Shown one piece after another: positions 1 to 8,170 of a stretch of DNA of 46,175 nucleotides. Both the position numbers and the translations under genes were made by a program. The notes beneath the pieces were generated by a model, which did no database searches, was not told where the DNA came from, and worked only from the letters and a program-made list of their open reading frames with translations. Within the stretch, counting starts at the first letter, position 1. Every line of letters starts with the position of its first letter. Origin of the DNA: Candidatus Woesearchaeota archaeon. Its GTDB lineage: Archaea; Nanobdellota; Nanobdellia; Woesearchaeales; ARS49. Location of the stretch: the NCBI GenBank assembly GCA_014729555.1, contig WJJT01000015.1, forward strand, positions 1 to 46,175, written 5' to 3'.

Positions 1-55
1 GACCAGAGGGAAGGATTGAGTTTAACCATATATAAGCGAACATTTTTGAATTCTT

Positions 56-89
56 GGGTTTTGGGGCTTGTGGGGGGTGGATTTGGGGG
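56..89 (+). other. Putative G-quadruplex motif (GGG-TTTT-GGGG-CTTGT-GGGGGG-TGGATTT-GGGGG)
   Basis: Four G-tracts of at least 3 with loops of 4, 5 and 7 nt, read directly; striking in an AT-rich genome. Confidence 0.6.
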
Positions 90-227
90 TTTTGAGGCGG
101 AAAAAATGTCTTTTTTGAAGGGTGGTGAAGGCCTGTATTTGTGATTGTTATAGAGATTTGAAGCCTAAGAACGAAAAGTTTATATATAAAAGATGTTTTA
201 ATATTAAAATATATTGTAAATAATAAG

Positions 228-289
228 AATGGAAGTAAACTCCCGTTGTTCGTGACTTCCATTTTTCACAGGAGGTTCAAAATGGAAGT
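228..289 (+). promoter_or_regulatory. 5' leader with competing inverted repeats that can sequester the start codon of the downstream antitoxin-like gene
   Basis: AATGGAAGT (228-236), ACTTCCATTTT (255-265), AAAATGGAAGT (279-289, contains ATG 282). TATA-like TTTATATATAAA just upstream (~178-190). Confidence 0.45.
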
Positions 290-557
290 TTCAATAACTA
301 AAATGTCAGAAAACGGACAAGTTGTTATTCCTGCAGAAATAAGGAAAGATGCAGGTATTAATCCATCAACAAAATTCCTAGTGTTTAATGAGGACGGCAA
401 TATAATGCTAAAACAGATAAAAAAAGAAGCATTAAAAGAAGATATGCTATTGATTGAGAAAATAAGAAGAAGTGAAGAACAAATAAAAGAAGGAAGATTT
501 GTAAAAGCAGATACTTCTATGGGCGATGAAGAGATAGATGATTTATTAACGGCTTAA
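282..557 (+). CDS. AbrB/MazE-type (SpoVT-AbrB) antitoxin-like DNA-binding protein
   Basis: N-terminus MEVSITKMSENGQVVIPAEIRKDAGI is typical AbrB swapped-hairpin; RBS ggaggt before ATG 282. Confidence 0.85.
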   Translation: MEVSITKMSENGQVVIPAEIRKDAGINPSTKFLVFNEDGNIMLKQIKKEALKEDMLLIEKIRRSEEQIKEGRFVKADTSMGDEEIDDLLTA

Positions 558-558
558 A

Positions 559-804
559 ATGCAGATAATATTCTCAGAAGAATTCAAAAAAGAATTTAAG
601 AAGATTAAAAATAAACCCACCAGAATAAAAGTCATAAATCATCTAAAGAAATTAGGTTCGCTTCCAGAGTCTGGAAAACCATTGCAGCACAACCTTAAAG
701 GCCACCGCAGTACAAGGATTCCGCCATTCAGGATAATTTATAGACTAGAAAAAGATAAGATTATCATAAACTGTTTTGACCACAGAAAAAATATTTACAA
801 ATGA
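559..804 (+). CDS. RelE/ParE superfamily toxin-like protein
   Basis: 81 aa; GKPLQHNLKGHRSTRIPPFRIIYRLEKDKIIINCFDHRKNIY pattern; immediately downstream of the AbrB-like gene. Confidence 0.85.
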   Translation: MQIIFSEEFKKEFKKIKNKPTRIKVINHLKKLGSLPESGKPLQHNLKGHRSTRIPPFRIIYRLEKDKIIINCFDHRKNIYK

Positions 805-1018
805 ATCTGCGGTTTTTGAGGATAGTGAAATGACGGATTTTGCGGTTTTTAGGGTTTTTGAAGGGTTTTTGAGTTTGTAGGTATTTTCTCTTGTTTTGAA
901 GGATTTTCGCTTCCTGAGGCTGTTTTAAAGGCGTTTCTGAAGGTTTTACAGGCTGTAGAGTAGTTTTTCCGGTTTTTCAAGGGTTAAGCATATTAAGAAG
1001 AAAATCTCTTGTTCTGGC

Positions 1019-1831
1019 ATGGCTGTTGATGTTTTATACCATGTGAAGCGGGAGATGCTCAGAAGAAAGCTCTCTCCAAGGACTGTGAAGACTTATTTGT
1101 TTTATGTGAGGAAGTTTTTGCTGGCAAACAAAAACAAGGAAATAAGAGAGTTTTCAAAGAAAGATGTAAGAGAATTTCTTTACAAAATGGAAGAAAGAGA
1201 TGTTTCAGGAAGCACTCTCAACGTGGCGCACAATGCCTTAAGATTCATGATGATACAAGTGTTGCACAAGGCCTGCTATCTGAAAATCAAATATGCAAAG
1301 ACGCCTGTGAAAAAACCAGAATATCTTACTAAGGAAGAGATTAACAGAGTCTTGTCTGCGATTGATAACCAAGAGCACAAGCTAATTATTTCATTGATGT
1401 ATGGGGCAGGATTAAGAGTAAGAGAAGTCACAAGACTAAAAACAACTGATTTTTCTTTTGAAGAATACATAGGCTGGGTAAGAGGAGGAAAAGGAGACAA
1501 GGACAGGCCTTTCATAATACTACAATCATTAAAGCAAAAGTTACAGGCCTATTGTGTCAAAGAACCAGCTTGGTTATTTCCAGGAAGAAAAGGACATTTA
1601 AGCACGAGATCAGTTCAGGAAATAGTTAAAATCGCTGGGAAAAAAGCAAAAATAAAGAAAAAAGTGCACCCCCACATGTTCAGGCACTCTTTTGCAACGC
1701 ATTTGCTGGATTCTGGAATAGACGTGACATCTGTCCAGGCACTTTTAGGCCATGTGAGGCCTGAAACAACTCTAGGATATTCGCATGCATTAAGACCAAA
1801 AATGATTGCAATTAAAAGCCCATTGGATTAA
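1019..1831 (+). CDS. Tyrosine recombinase/integrase (XerA/XerC-like)
   Basis: GAGLRVREV, HPHMFRHSFATHLLDSGIDVTSVQALLGH, TTLGYSH: R...HxxR...H...Y catalytic set. Confidence 0.92.
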   Translation: MAVDVLYHVKREMLRRKLSPRTVKTYLFYVRKFLLANKNKEIREFSKKDVREFLYKMEERDVSGSTLNVAHNALRFMMIQVLHKACYLKIKYAKTPVKKPEYLTKEEINRVLSAIDNQEHKLIISLMYGAGLRVREVTRLKTTDFSFEEYIGWVRGGKGDKDRPFIILQSLKQKLQAYCVKEPAWLFPGRKGHLSTRSVQEIVKIAGKKAKIKKKVHPHMFRHSFATHLLDSGIDVTSVQALLGHVRPETTLGYSHALRPKMIAIKSPLD

Positions 1832-1875
1832 TTATGCTTGCTTTTCTTTTAAAAATGGAAAGATTTATAAACAAG

Positions 1876-1893
1876 TGGAAATATATACTTCCA
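1876..1893. promoter_or_regulatory. Imperfect palindrome TGGAAATATATACTTCCA between TATA box and ATG (putative operator)
   Basis: TGGAA...TTCCA inverted repeat directly before ATG 1895; TATA-like GATTTATAAAC at ~1862. Confidence 0.45.
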
Positions 1894-1894
1894 A

Positions 1895-2425
1895 ATGGAA
1901 AGAAAAATAACCATTTTGAAATTGTTTTTTGAGGATCCTAATAAAAAGTACAGTATTAGAGAATTGTCAAGGATTCTTAAGATAAACCATACTACAGTCA
2001 GGAAATATTTGAATAAACTGGTTGAAGAAGGGTTCTTGTCCTTAAAAAAAGAAGGAATGTATTCTTTTTACCAATTAGTCCTGCATAAAAAAACCTTGAA
2101 TCTTAAACTTTATTATAATCTGGAAAAGCTCAGAAAATCAAAAATCATAGAGGATTTGGAAAAAGCGTATGATTTGCCGGTTATTGTTTTATTTGGAAGC
2201 TATGCTTTTGCAATGGATGATTTAACAAGTGATATAGATCTGTGCTTGATATCCAATATTGAGAAAGATTTTTCAACTGAGAAATACAAGAAAAAATTAA
2301 ATAGGAAAATCAGTATTCATAAGTTTGATAAAACAGCCTGGGAAAAGGCCAAGAAATCAAATCCTGATTTAATTAATAATATTTGCAACGGGGTTGTTTT
2401 ATCCGGAGAATTAGAGGCAGTATAA
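1895..2425 (+). CDS. HTH domain fused to minimal nucleotidyltransferase (MNT-like)
   Basis: N-terminal winged HTH (YSIRELSRILKINHTTVRKYLNKLVEEGFL); NTase motif VLFGSYAFAMDDLTSDIDLCLIS. Confidence 0.85.
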   Translation: MERKITILKLFFEDPNKKYSIRELSRILKINHTTVRKYLNKLVEEGFLSLKKEGMYSFYQLVLHKKTLNLKLYYNLEKLRKSKIIEDLEKAYDLPVIVLFGSYAFAMDDLTSDIDLCLISNIEKDFSTEKYKKKLNRKISIHKFDKTAWEKAKKSNPDLINNICNGVVLSGELEAV

Positions 2426-3003
2426 TGAATTTTCAGTTTAGCCTGGACAGCGGAAAAGCAAAGAAAGTTATGCCTAACAAGATAAGAGCCTCAAGTTTAT
2501 TCAAGTCTTCAATTCAGGCTATTGAAACAGCAAAAGAGATTCCATTAACTACAAAATCCTCAAAAACTATTTTTAGAGAACTCTATGAAGGAATGAGAGA
2601 ATACTGCGAAGCAATAGGATATCAAAATGGCTATAAATTTTTAGACCATGAATCTATCGGCTTCTTTTTGAGAGATATCCTGAAAGAGCAATCTCTTTTC
2701 AAGAAATTTGATAGATATAGAAAACTAAGAAACGGAATAAATTATTATGGCAAAGCTATTGACATAGAAACTATCAAAGAAGCTATTTCTGAAATTCCTG
2801 AATTGGTGAAAAATTTGGAAAATCCCCACAAAATCCAACAAGCTAAAATGAAGGAGCTATGGGATAACAAGGAAGATGAAGCAGGGCTAATTAATCTTAC
2901 AATCAAAAAGGACCAATTCTATACAGAAGAATTCTGGGATGCGAGAATAACTGAAAAGGCAAAACCCTTATTTGAAAAACATAAAAAATGGATTCCAGAG
3001 TAG
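2425..3003 (+). CDS. HEPN-like protein, partner of the NTase
   Basis: TAATG stop/start overlap with the NTase; helical protein with YRKLRNGINYYGKAI, resembling HEPN Rx4-6H with N in place of H. Confidence 0.6.
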   Translation: MNFQFSLDSGKAKKVMPNKIRASSLFKSSIQAIETAKEIPLTTKSSKTIFRELYEGMREYCEAIGYQNGYKFLDHESIGFFLRDILKEQSLFKKFDRYRKLRNGINYYGKAIDIETIKEAISEIPELVKNLENPHKIQQAKMKELWDNKEDEAGLINLTIKKDQFYTEEFWDARITEKAKPLFEKHKKWIPE

Positions 3004-3015
3004 TACTATTTACAG

Positions 3016-3294
3016 CTATTCAAAAGCCTTCTGGACATTCCTGCTCAGGTCCTGCAAGGCAAATGCTGCAAAGAATTCTCCAGCTGGAGAAAGCCCGGGA
3101 GCCATCTGCATTGAAACAATATAGGCTAATATTAATGCCAAGATTAAACCAGCAAAAGCAGAGACCAAGTACTTGTTATCCCACTTAATATCTGGGTTTT
3201 TCTTTAACTTGACTAAATAAGGAACAAGTGTTCTTGTAAGGACACCTAAAATAACTGCGTAAAAGTGCATTGCATCACCTCTTGAAATCTGCAT
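3016..3294 (-). CDS. Small membrane protein (likely start MHFYAV at internal Met)
   Basis: Hydrophobic segments in a short ORF with a minus-strand RBS-like aggtgatg; no family recognised. Confidence 0.5.
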   Translation of the reverse strand: MQISRGDAMHFYAVILGVLTRTLVPYLVKLKKNPDIKWDNKYLVSAFAGLILALILAYIVSMQMAPGLSPAGEFFAAFALQDLSRNVQKAFE

Positions 3295-3388
3295 TATTTA
3301 TTGTTTATATAAACTTTTCTGGCAAAAATACAGGAAAGTAGTAATATTTAAATACTGTTTATCCATATTCTCTTTAAAAGAGGCAAAA

Positions 3389-3703
3389 ATGAAATACGCA
3401 ATATTCATATACGCATTGTTTGTGATTAGCTTAGTGGCCTTGATTGCAGTTATACAGCCAATACCAACAGGGCTTATTGTGCAGGAAGAGCTGACTCTTA
3501 AAGACAAGGTCATGACACCCTGCTACTGCGCATCTGGAGAAAACATAGAACAACAGATATCAGAACAGCAAAAAGCATATGAAAGCATACTTAATTCTGC
3601 AGAGCAAGCTGTAGAGAGAGGAGAAATATCAGAAAGAACAGCAGCAAGAGTCCTGAACAATTATGCAAAAGAAAGCTGTGACAAGTGCCTTACTGAATCA
3701 TAG
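3389..3703 (+). CDS. Hypothetical N-terminally membrane-anchored/secreted protein
   Basis: N-terminal hydrophobic segment followed by a polar helical region; upstream TATA-like element. Confidence 0.55.
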   Translation: MKYAIFIYALFVISLVALIAVIQPIPTGLIVQEELTLKDKVMTPCYCASGENIEQQISEQQKAYESILNSAEQAVERGEISERTAARVLNNYAKESCDKCLTES

Positions 3704-4328
3704 CCTCGATAACAGCCAGCTGAAGAGCAGAAAAATCTGTTTTAGGCCTTACCTGAACATTATCACAGTACAAGGAATACTTATGAAAAGTAACGCTTTT
3801 TTCCTGAGCCCTGGAAATAATATTTCTCCTGTGTTTTTGCAAATAATCATTATTTATTTTATTAGAAACACCCCAACTGCTGAGTATTCTTGCAGAATCA
3901 ACAACAGGAGAGGCAACACGCAACCACAGAAGCCTTTCTTCATCTGAATCACAATCATCATAAGTCTTTGCAAGACTAACAACATCCTCTACTTCTTCAA
4001 CAGGATGCTCGCAAACAGAATAAAACGCATACCTTTCAATAACCCTTTTCCTGGATTTTGGATTTTCATAAACTGTTGAGAGCTCAAAATGATTATCAGG
4101 ACAATCCCTCTGTACAACAAAAGGCCTTACAAGGATTTTATCCCTGCTTTTAATTCTTAATTTTTCAAGAAGTGTCTGAATATTAGCAGGACTTTTCTTA
4201 AAACTCCCAAGGTTCCATCCAACCCGTTTTTCAATGCCGTCGCTAATCCAGTCGCTGCTATTCATAAAACATATAAAGCAGTCATTATTTAAAAAGCTGT
4301 TGACATAATTATTTAAAAGTGCTTTCAA
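3690..4328 (-). CDS. Hypothetical protein
   Basis: 212 aa ORF with a soluble composition; no family recognised. Confidence 0.6.
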   Translation of the reverse strand: MKALLNNYVNSFLNNDCFICFMNSSDWISDGIEKRVGWNLGSFKKSPANIQTLLEKLRIKSRDKILVRPFVVQRDCPDNHFELSTVYENPKSRKRVIERYAFYSVCEHPVEEVEDVVSLAKTYDDCDSDEERLLWLRVASPVVDSARILSSWGVSNKINNDYLQKHRRNIISRAQEKSVTFHKYSLYCDNVQVRPKTDFSALQLAVIEAMIQ

Positions 4329-4821
4329 CCTGCTGAATCCTTGTCCTGATTAAGTCACACAGGTCTCTCATGCCATCAATAACCGCAGAAATTTCTGTAA
4401 TAGGCTTCTCAATACTGAACTCAGCCTGAATCTTATTAAGAATGTCCAATAAAAGGCGGTGCTCATCCCCAAGATATCTCATCATTTTTTGCAGTTTATC
4501 ACTATAGCTGAAATTTGGGTCTTTCATTACAGTGCTCTGGACTGCTGCAAGCTTTTGCACCATGCCCGGGTCTTCAGTCCCGATTATCTCAAAAATCACA
4601 AGACTCCAATACCCTCCAAGAGGCCGGATGTTTTTTATTTCTTTGCCTGTCTTTCTGACAGACTTCTTGCTTTCTGCAGTTATCCTGCTGATTTCAGTCT
4701 TAATCTTGTCAAGAATATCCCTAATCTTTTTCACAAGCGCTTTTAACTCCTGCTGGCTTTCCAATACCAATGCAGTATCAGCAGTGCTTAATCTTGCCTC
4801 TTTTTCAGTGTTTACAGACAT
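4309..4821 (-). CDS. Hypothetical coiled-coil/helical protein
   Basis: 170 aa helix-rich ORF overlapping the next minus-strand gene by 20 nt. Confidence 0.6.
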   Translation of the reverse strand: MSVNTEKEARLSTADTALVLESQQELKALVKKIRDILDKIKTEISRITAESKKSVRKTGKEIKNIRPLGGYWSLVIFEIIGTEDPGMVQKLAAVQSTVMKDPNFSYSDKLQKMMRYLGDEHRLLLDILNKIQAEFSIEKPITEISAVIDGMRDLCDLIRTRIQQVESTFK

Positions 4822-4858
4822 AGAACAGAATAAAAATAAAGAGTATAAAAGCTTTTCT

Positions 4859-6217
4859 CTAGAACTTCATACCCTTAGGCATTTTCCCCTTGAATTTTTT
4901 CATCATTTTTTCAGGAGAGTCTGCACCGCCCTTGAGCATCTTTACTAATTTCTTGCTTTGCTTGTACTGCTTTAACAATTCCCTTACATCTGAGGACGAA
5001 ACACCTGCGCCCTTTGCAATCCTGTCAATTCTTGAAGAATCCATTATTGTCGGGTCTTCCAGTTCTTTCTTATTCATGGAATCCATGACATGTTTCCAGG
5101 TCTTAAGCTTTTCCTGCTGGACATTCAATGCTTCCTTAGGCAGCTTTAACTGGCCCATACCAGGAATCATCTCCATGATCTTGCCCAGAGAACCCATTTT
5201 CTTCATTGCTTCCATCTGAGAGTATAAATCAACAAGAGTGAATTCCCCTTTCAAAAGTTTTGCCTGCATGTCTTTAGCTTCTTCTTCTGTAACAGCCTCT
5301 TTGGCTTTTTCCAGCAAGGCTTCAATATCACCCATTCCAAGAAGCCTTCCAACAAAACCCTGGGGATTAAAATGCTCTAAATCACCAATCTTTTCACCAA
5401 CACCAATGAACTTGATTGGAGCTTTAGTTACTGCACAAGCGCTTAAAGCACCGCCTCCTTTAGCAGTACCGTCCATCTTAGTGACCATGACGCCAGTGAT
5501 TCCAGCACTTTTGTGGAAAGTATCTGCCTGCTTTTGTGCAGCCTGTCCAATGTCTGCAGAGATTACCAACAGGTTTTCATCTGGTTTTACTGTGTTGTAT
5601 ACTGTCTTTAACTCCTGGATTAAGTCTTCACTTAATGCATCCCTTCCAGCAGTGTCAACAATTATTAGGTCATATTTTGAGTATTCTTTTTCAAACTCCT
5701 TGTATATCTTTACAGGATCTTTTACTTTCCTGTCCAGAAAAACAGGAACATTGGCTTGTTTTCCTACTTGTTCAATCTGGTCCATAGCAGCAGGCCTGTG
5801 AATGTCCAATCCAACCAAAGCAACCTTTTTACCTCTTTTAGTGTAGTATTTTGCTAATTTACCTGCAGTTGTGGTCTTACCAGAACCAAAAAGGCCGATA
5901 AGCATGATTTTATTTGGTTTCTTGTCTGTAATGTTTAATTCTGATTTTTCTCCGCCCAGGAAATTTGTGAGTTCTTCATAGACGATATTGACCAAGTGTT
6001 CACGCTTAGTTAATCCAGAAGGAACCTCTTCTTTTAAGGCACGCTCTTTAATCTTTTTTGTTAATTCAAAAACTAATTTTACATTAACATCTGATTGCAG
6101 CAATGCTCTCTGTATGTCCTTGACTAGCTCATTGATTAGTTTTTCATCTACAAAAACTGATTTTGCTATCTTTTGCAAAGTTCCTTTCAAGCTGTCGCCC
6201 AGCTTTTCCAATACCAT
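4859..6217 (-). CDS. srp54: Signal recognition particle 54 kDa protein (SRP54/Ffh)
   Basis: GLFGSGKTTTAGKLAKYY, VDTAGRDAL, TKMDGTAKGGGALS, M-domain; start at MVLEKLGDSLKGTLQ (6217), the ORF N-extension is spurious. Confidence 0.97.
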   Translation of the reverse strand: MVLEKLGDSLKGTLQKIAKSVFVDEKLINELVKDIQRALLQSDVNVKLVFELTKKIKERALKEEVPSGLTKREHLVNIVYEELTNFLGGEKSELNITDKKPNKIMLIGLFGSGKTTTAGKLAKYYTKRGKKVALVGLDIHRPAAMDQIEQVGKQANVPVFLDRKVKDPVKIYKEFEKEYSKYDLIIVDTAGRDALSEDLIQELKTVYNTVKPDENLLVISADIGQAAQKQADTFHKSAGITGVMVTKMDGTAKGGGALSACAVTKAPIKFIGVGEKIGDLEHFNPQGFVGRLLGMGDIEALLEKAKEAVTEEEAKDMQAKLLKGEFTLVDLYSQMEAMKKMGSLGKIMEMIPGMGQLKLPKEALNVQQEKLKTWKHVMDSMNKKELEDPTIMDSSRIDRIAKGAGVSSSDVRELLKQYKQSKKLVKMLKGGADSPEKMMKKFKGKMPKGMKF

Positions 6218-6301
6218 AGTAATTTTGAGCCAATACTCCTTTATAAAGGTATTGGGTAAGAAGCTTTTTAAGCACAGATAAATAGCTGTTTCTAGTAGGA
6301 A

Positions 6302-6520
6302 ATGGAAGCTCTGGTTGTAGTTCACACAGAGAAATGTTATCTTAAAGACATGGAGCACGCTGCAGGAGAAGAAACCAGGATATGTTCTCAAGAATAGGAA
6401 AAGAGATAGGCAGAGCATTTGCAAAAAAGTTTATTTTATTGCAGAAGAGAAGAATTCAAAGAAGTGTTTGAGACAAGAATAGAAGCTGTTGTGAGGGAAG
6501 AATTGACTGACAAGTTTTAA
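6302..6520 (+). pseudogene. Possible frameshifted small ORF (MFSRIGKEIGRAFAKKF... / ...REEFKEVFETRIEAVVREELTDKF)
   Basis: Two protein-like segments in different frames (from 6382 and ending 6520) with no intact ORF. Confidence 0.35.
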
Positions 6521-6596
6521 TCCCCCCACCTGGGATAACAAAATAATATAAGTGAGTTCTGTTTTTTTGTCCTGTATTAATTAATGGGGTGGAAAA

Positions 6597-7349
6597 ATGG
6601 CTAAAATAGAATATGTAAAAGAAATAGATGACTTGATTAACATACAAACAGCATTTGTGACAGCAACAGACAAGTCTGGATTAGTGGATAATCTAAACAA
6701 GAAAGATGGGAGTGTTCTTGCAGGCGTTCCAGCTAACGGAATAATCGGGGTGTTGTTTGAAGTAAATCCAGATGCTCTTGTAATCTCAACAGGAGGAACT
6801 GCTGGCTTGATTGAAAAAGCAGGATTCAAAGTAATGCCTGTAGGGGATTTTACTGGCTGGCCTGAGATGGAAACAGGGCTTGTCAAATCAATGCAGGCAA
6901 AACTTTATGTTGGAATGCTGGCGCACAAATACACTGAAAGTGATTTGGAGTACATGCAAAAGCATGGAATACCATCAATTGACCTGACTTTGGCAAATTT
7001 TTATCCATTTGAAGAAGCAGTCGCAAAGAATCCCTTAGGAGATAACCCTTTTGCATTTGAGATAATCAGGCAGAACATGGACGTAGGAGGGCCGACAGCA
7101 GTGCACACCTCAAGAAAAGGATTCCTGGGAACAGCAGTAACCACAAGACCAGAAGATTATGCAATGTTCATAAAAGACCTCAGGAAGTATGGCGGTCAAA
7201 TCAGCCTTGATTCAAGGGTCGTAGCCATTAAACACTGCACAAAAGATCTTGCAAGATATTATGCTGCAATCGATGAGTTCATGGGAGGCGTTGACACAGA
7301 AACAGTGAGAAAAGTGTATCCAGTGATACATAATCCTGCAGAGGAATAA
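6597..7349 (+). CDS. PurH N-terminal MGS-like domain protein (IMP cyclohydrolase type), stand-alone
   Basis: TATDKSGLVDN, VISTGGTAGLIEKAGFKVMPVGDFTGWPEM, ANFYPFEEAV, RQNMDVGGPTAVHTSRKG match the PurH cyclohydrolase domain; no AICAR transformylase domain. Confidence 0.88.
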   Translation: MAKIEYVKEIDDLINIQTAFVTATDKSGLVDNLNKKDGSVLAGVPANGIIGVLFEVNPDALVISTGGTAGLIEKAGFKVMPVGDFTGWPEMETGLVKSMQAKLYVGMLAHKYTESDLEYMQKHGIPSIDLTLANFYPFEEAVAKNPLGDNPFAFEIIRQNMDVGGPTAVHTSRKGFLGTAVTTRPEDYAMFIKDLRKYGGQISLDSRVVAIKHCTKDLARYYAAIDEFMGGVDTETVRKVYPVIHNPAEE

Positions 7350-7403
7350 ATTTTTCTTTTTTAATTAAGTTTATAAATTCAAGCAATTAACTAATTCTCC
7401 ATC

Positions 7404-7441
7404 AGGGCTGTGGTCTAGCTTGGTATGATACGTGCCTGGGG
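7404..7441 (+). tRNA. Orphan tRNA-Pro(GGG) 5' half (candidate split tRNA half, intron-bearing or degenerate tRNA)
   Basis: AGGGCTGTGGTCTAGCTTGGTATGATACGTGCCTGGGG: acceptor, D-arm and anticodon 5' strand; TATA TTTATAAA ~27 nt upstream; no T-arm downstream. Confidence 0.5.
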
Positions 7442-7490
7442 TTTTCAACAAAAACCAGGGCGTTGATTATTTTTCTTAGTTCAGCATAAA

Positions 7491-7609
7491 ATGAACGCTA
7501 AACAATTAATGCTCTGTTTAAAGTTTCTGAAACAAACAAAAGATTTATCTGCGTGAATATGAATAAAAGCAGTGTTGAAGCCAAAAGCAATACTGATTTT
7601 GGCGTTCAT
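7491..7609 (+). ncRNA. Candidate structured RNA: 12-bp closing stem plus internal hairpins
   Basis: ATGAACGCTAAA (7491-7502) pairs with TTTGGCGTTCAT (7598-7609) with one G-U; internal CAGTGTTG/CAATACTG (7570-7577/7588-7595) and GTTT/AAAC hairpin. Confidence 0.4.
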
Positions 7610-7627
7610 CTGTAAAAGAGGTGCAAA

Positions 7628-7822
7628 ATGGCATACAGAACAAATAAAGAACTGCCCAAAAGCGTGAAAGACAATCTTCCGCAGGGCGCACAGACAATCT
7701 ATAGTAAAGCATTCAACAGCGCAAACAAACAATACGACTCTGACAAAAGAGCACACAAAGTAGCATGGCCAGCAGTAAAAAAAGAATACAAGAAAAAAGG
7801 AGATAAATGGGTGAAGAAGTAA
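7628..7822 (+). CDS. ChaB family protein
   Basis: YRTNKELPKSVKDNLPQGAQTIYSKAFNSANKQY...AHKVAWPAVKKEYKKKGDKW is the ChaB signature. Confidence 0.92.
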   Translation: MAYRTNKELPKSVKDNLPQGAQTIYSKAFNSANKQYDSDKRAHKVAWPAVKKEYKKKGDKWVKK

Positions 7823-8170
7823 TATTTTACTTCTTTATTCTTACTGGAATAAAGCCTCTCTGGTCCCAATCCTGAAAATTTTTGCGTGTTCATTGGCTAA
7901 AACCCTAGTTCTTGCCCGAATCTGCAAGATTTAATTTTCTGTTTCTCCTCGCAATTTGTTCCCTTTGCTCTCGATTAAATTCTTGCATGTCCTTATTAAG
8001 AGACTAAGTACTATTTAAAGTCTGCTCTAAAAAACGGAATGTCACGACTCACCCGATTTTTCCAAAACGGAATCTTCGGATTGCAATTATACAAAAAAAG
8101 TAGATAAGAAAATAGTTGTTATGAAAAATCCCTAAAAAATTTTAAATACCAAAACCACCTTGATTAATGC

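Noticed and set aside
1-3003. A complete integrated mobile element bounded by att sites around the recombinase
   Set aside because: TA, recombinase and NTase/HEPN genes cluster here, but I could not find clear terminal repeats or a truncated tRNA, so no boundaries are claimed.
4890-5801. Long plus-strand ORFs opposite srp54 (and similar antisense ORFs over gyrB, pyrC and pyrB)
   Set aside because: Antisense shadows of strongly supported coding genes, with Ser/Leu/Phe-rich composition typical of antisense translation.
6218-6424. N-terminal extension of the SRP54 ORF
   Set aside because: Known SRP54 proteins start at MVLEKLGDSLKG...; the extension is low-complexity hydrophobic readthrough.
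7442-7460. 19-nt cis intron in the tRNA-Pro half (CTGG/CCAG helix)
   Set aside because: Removing it does not restore the anticodon stem (GTTGA instead of GCACG) or give a T-arm, so a simple functional cis-intron is not supported.
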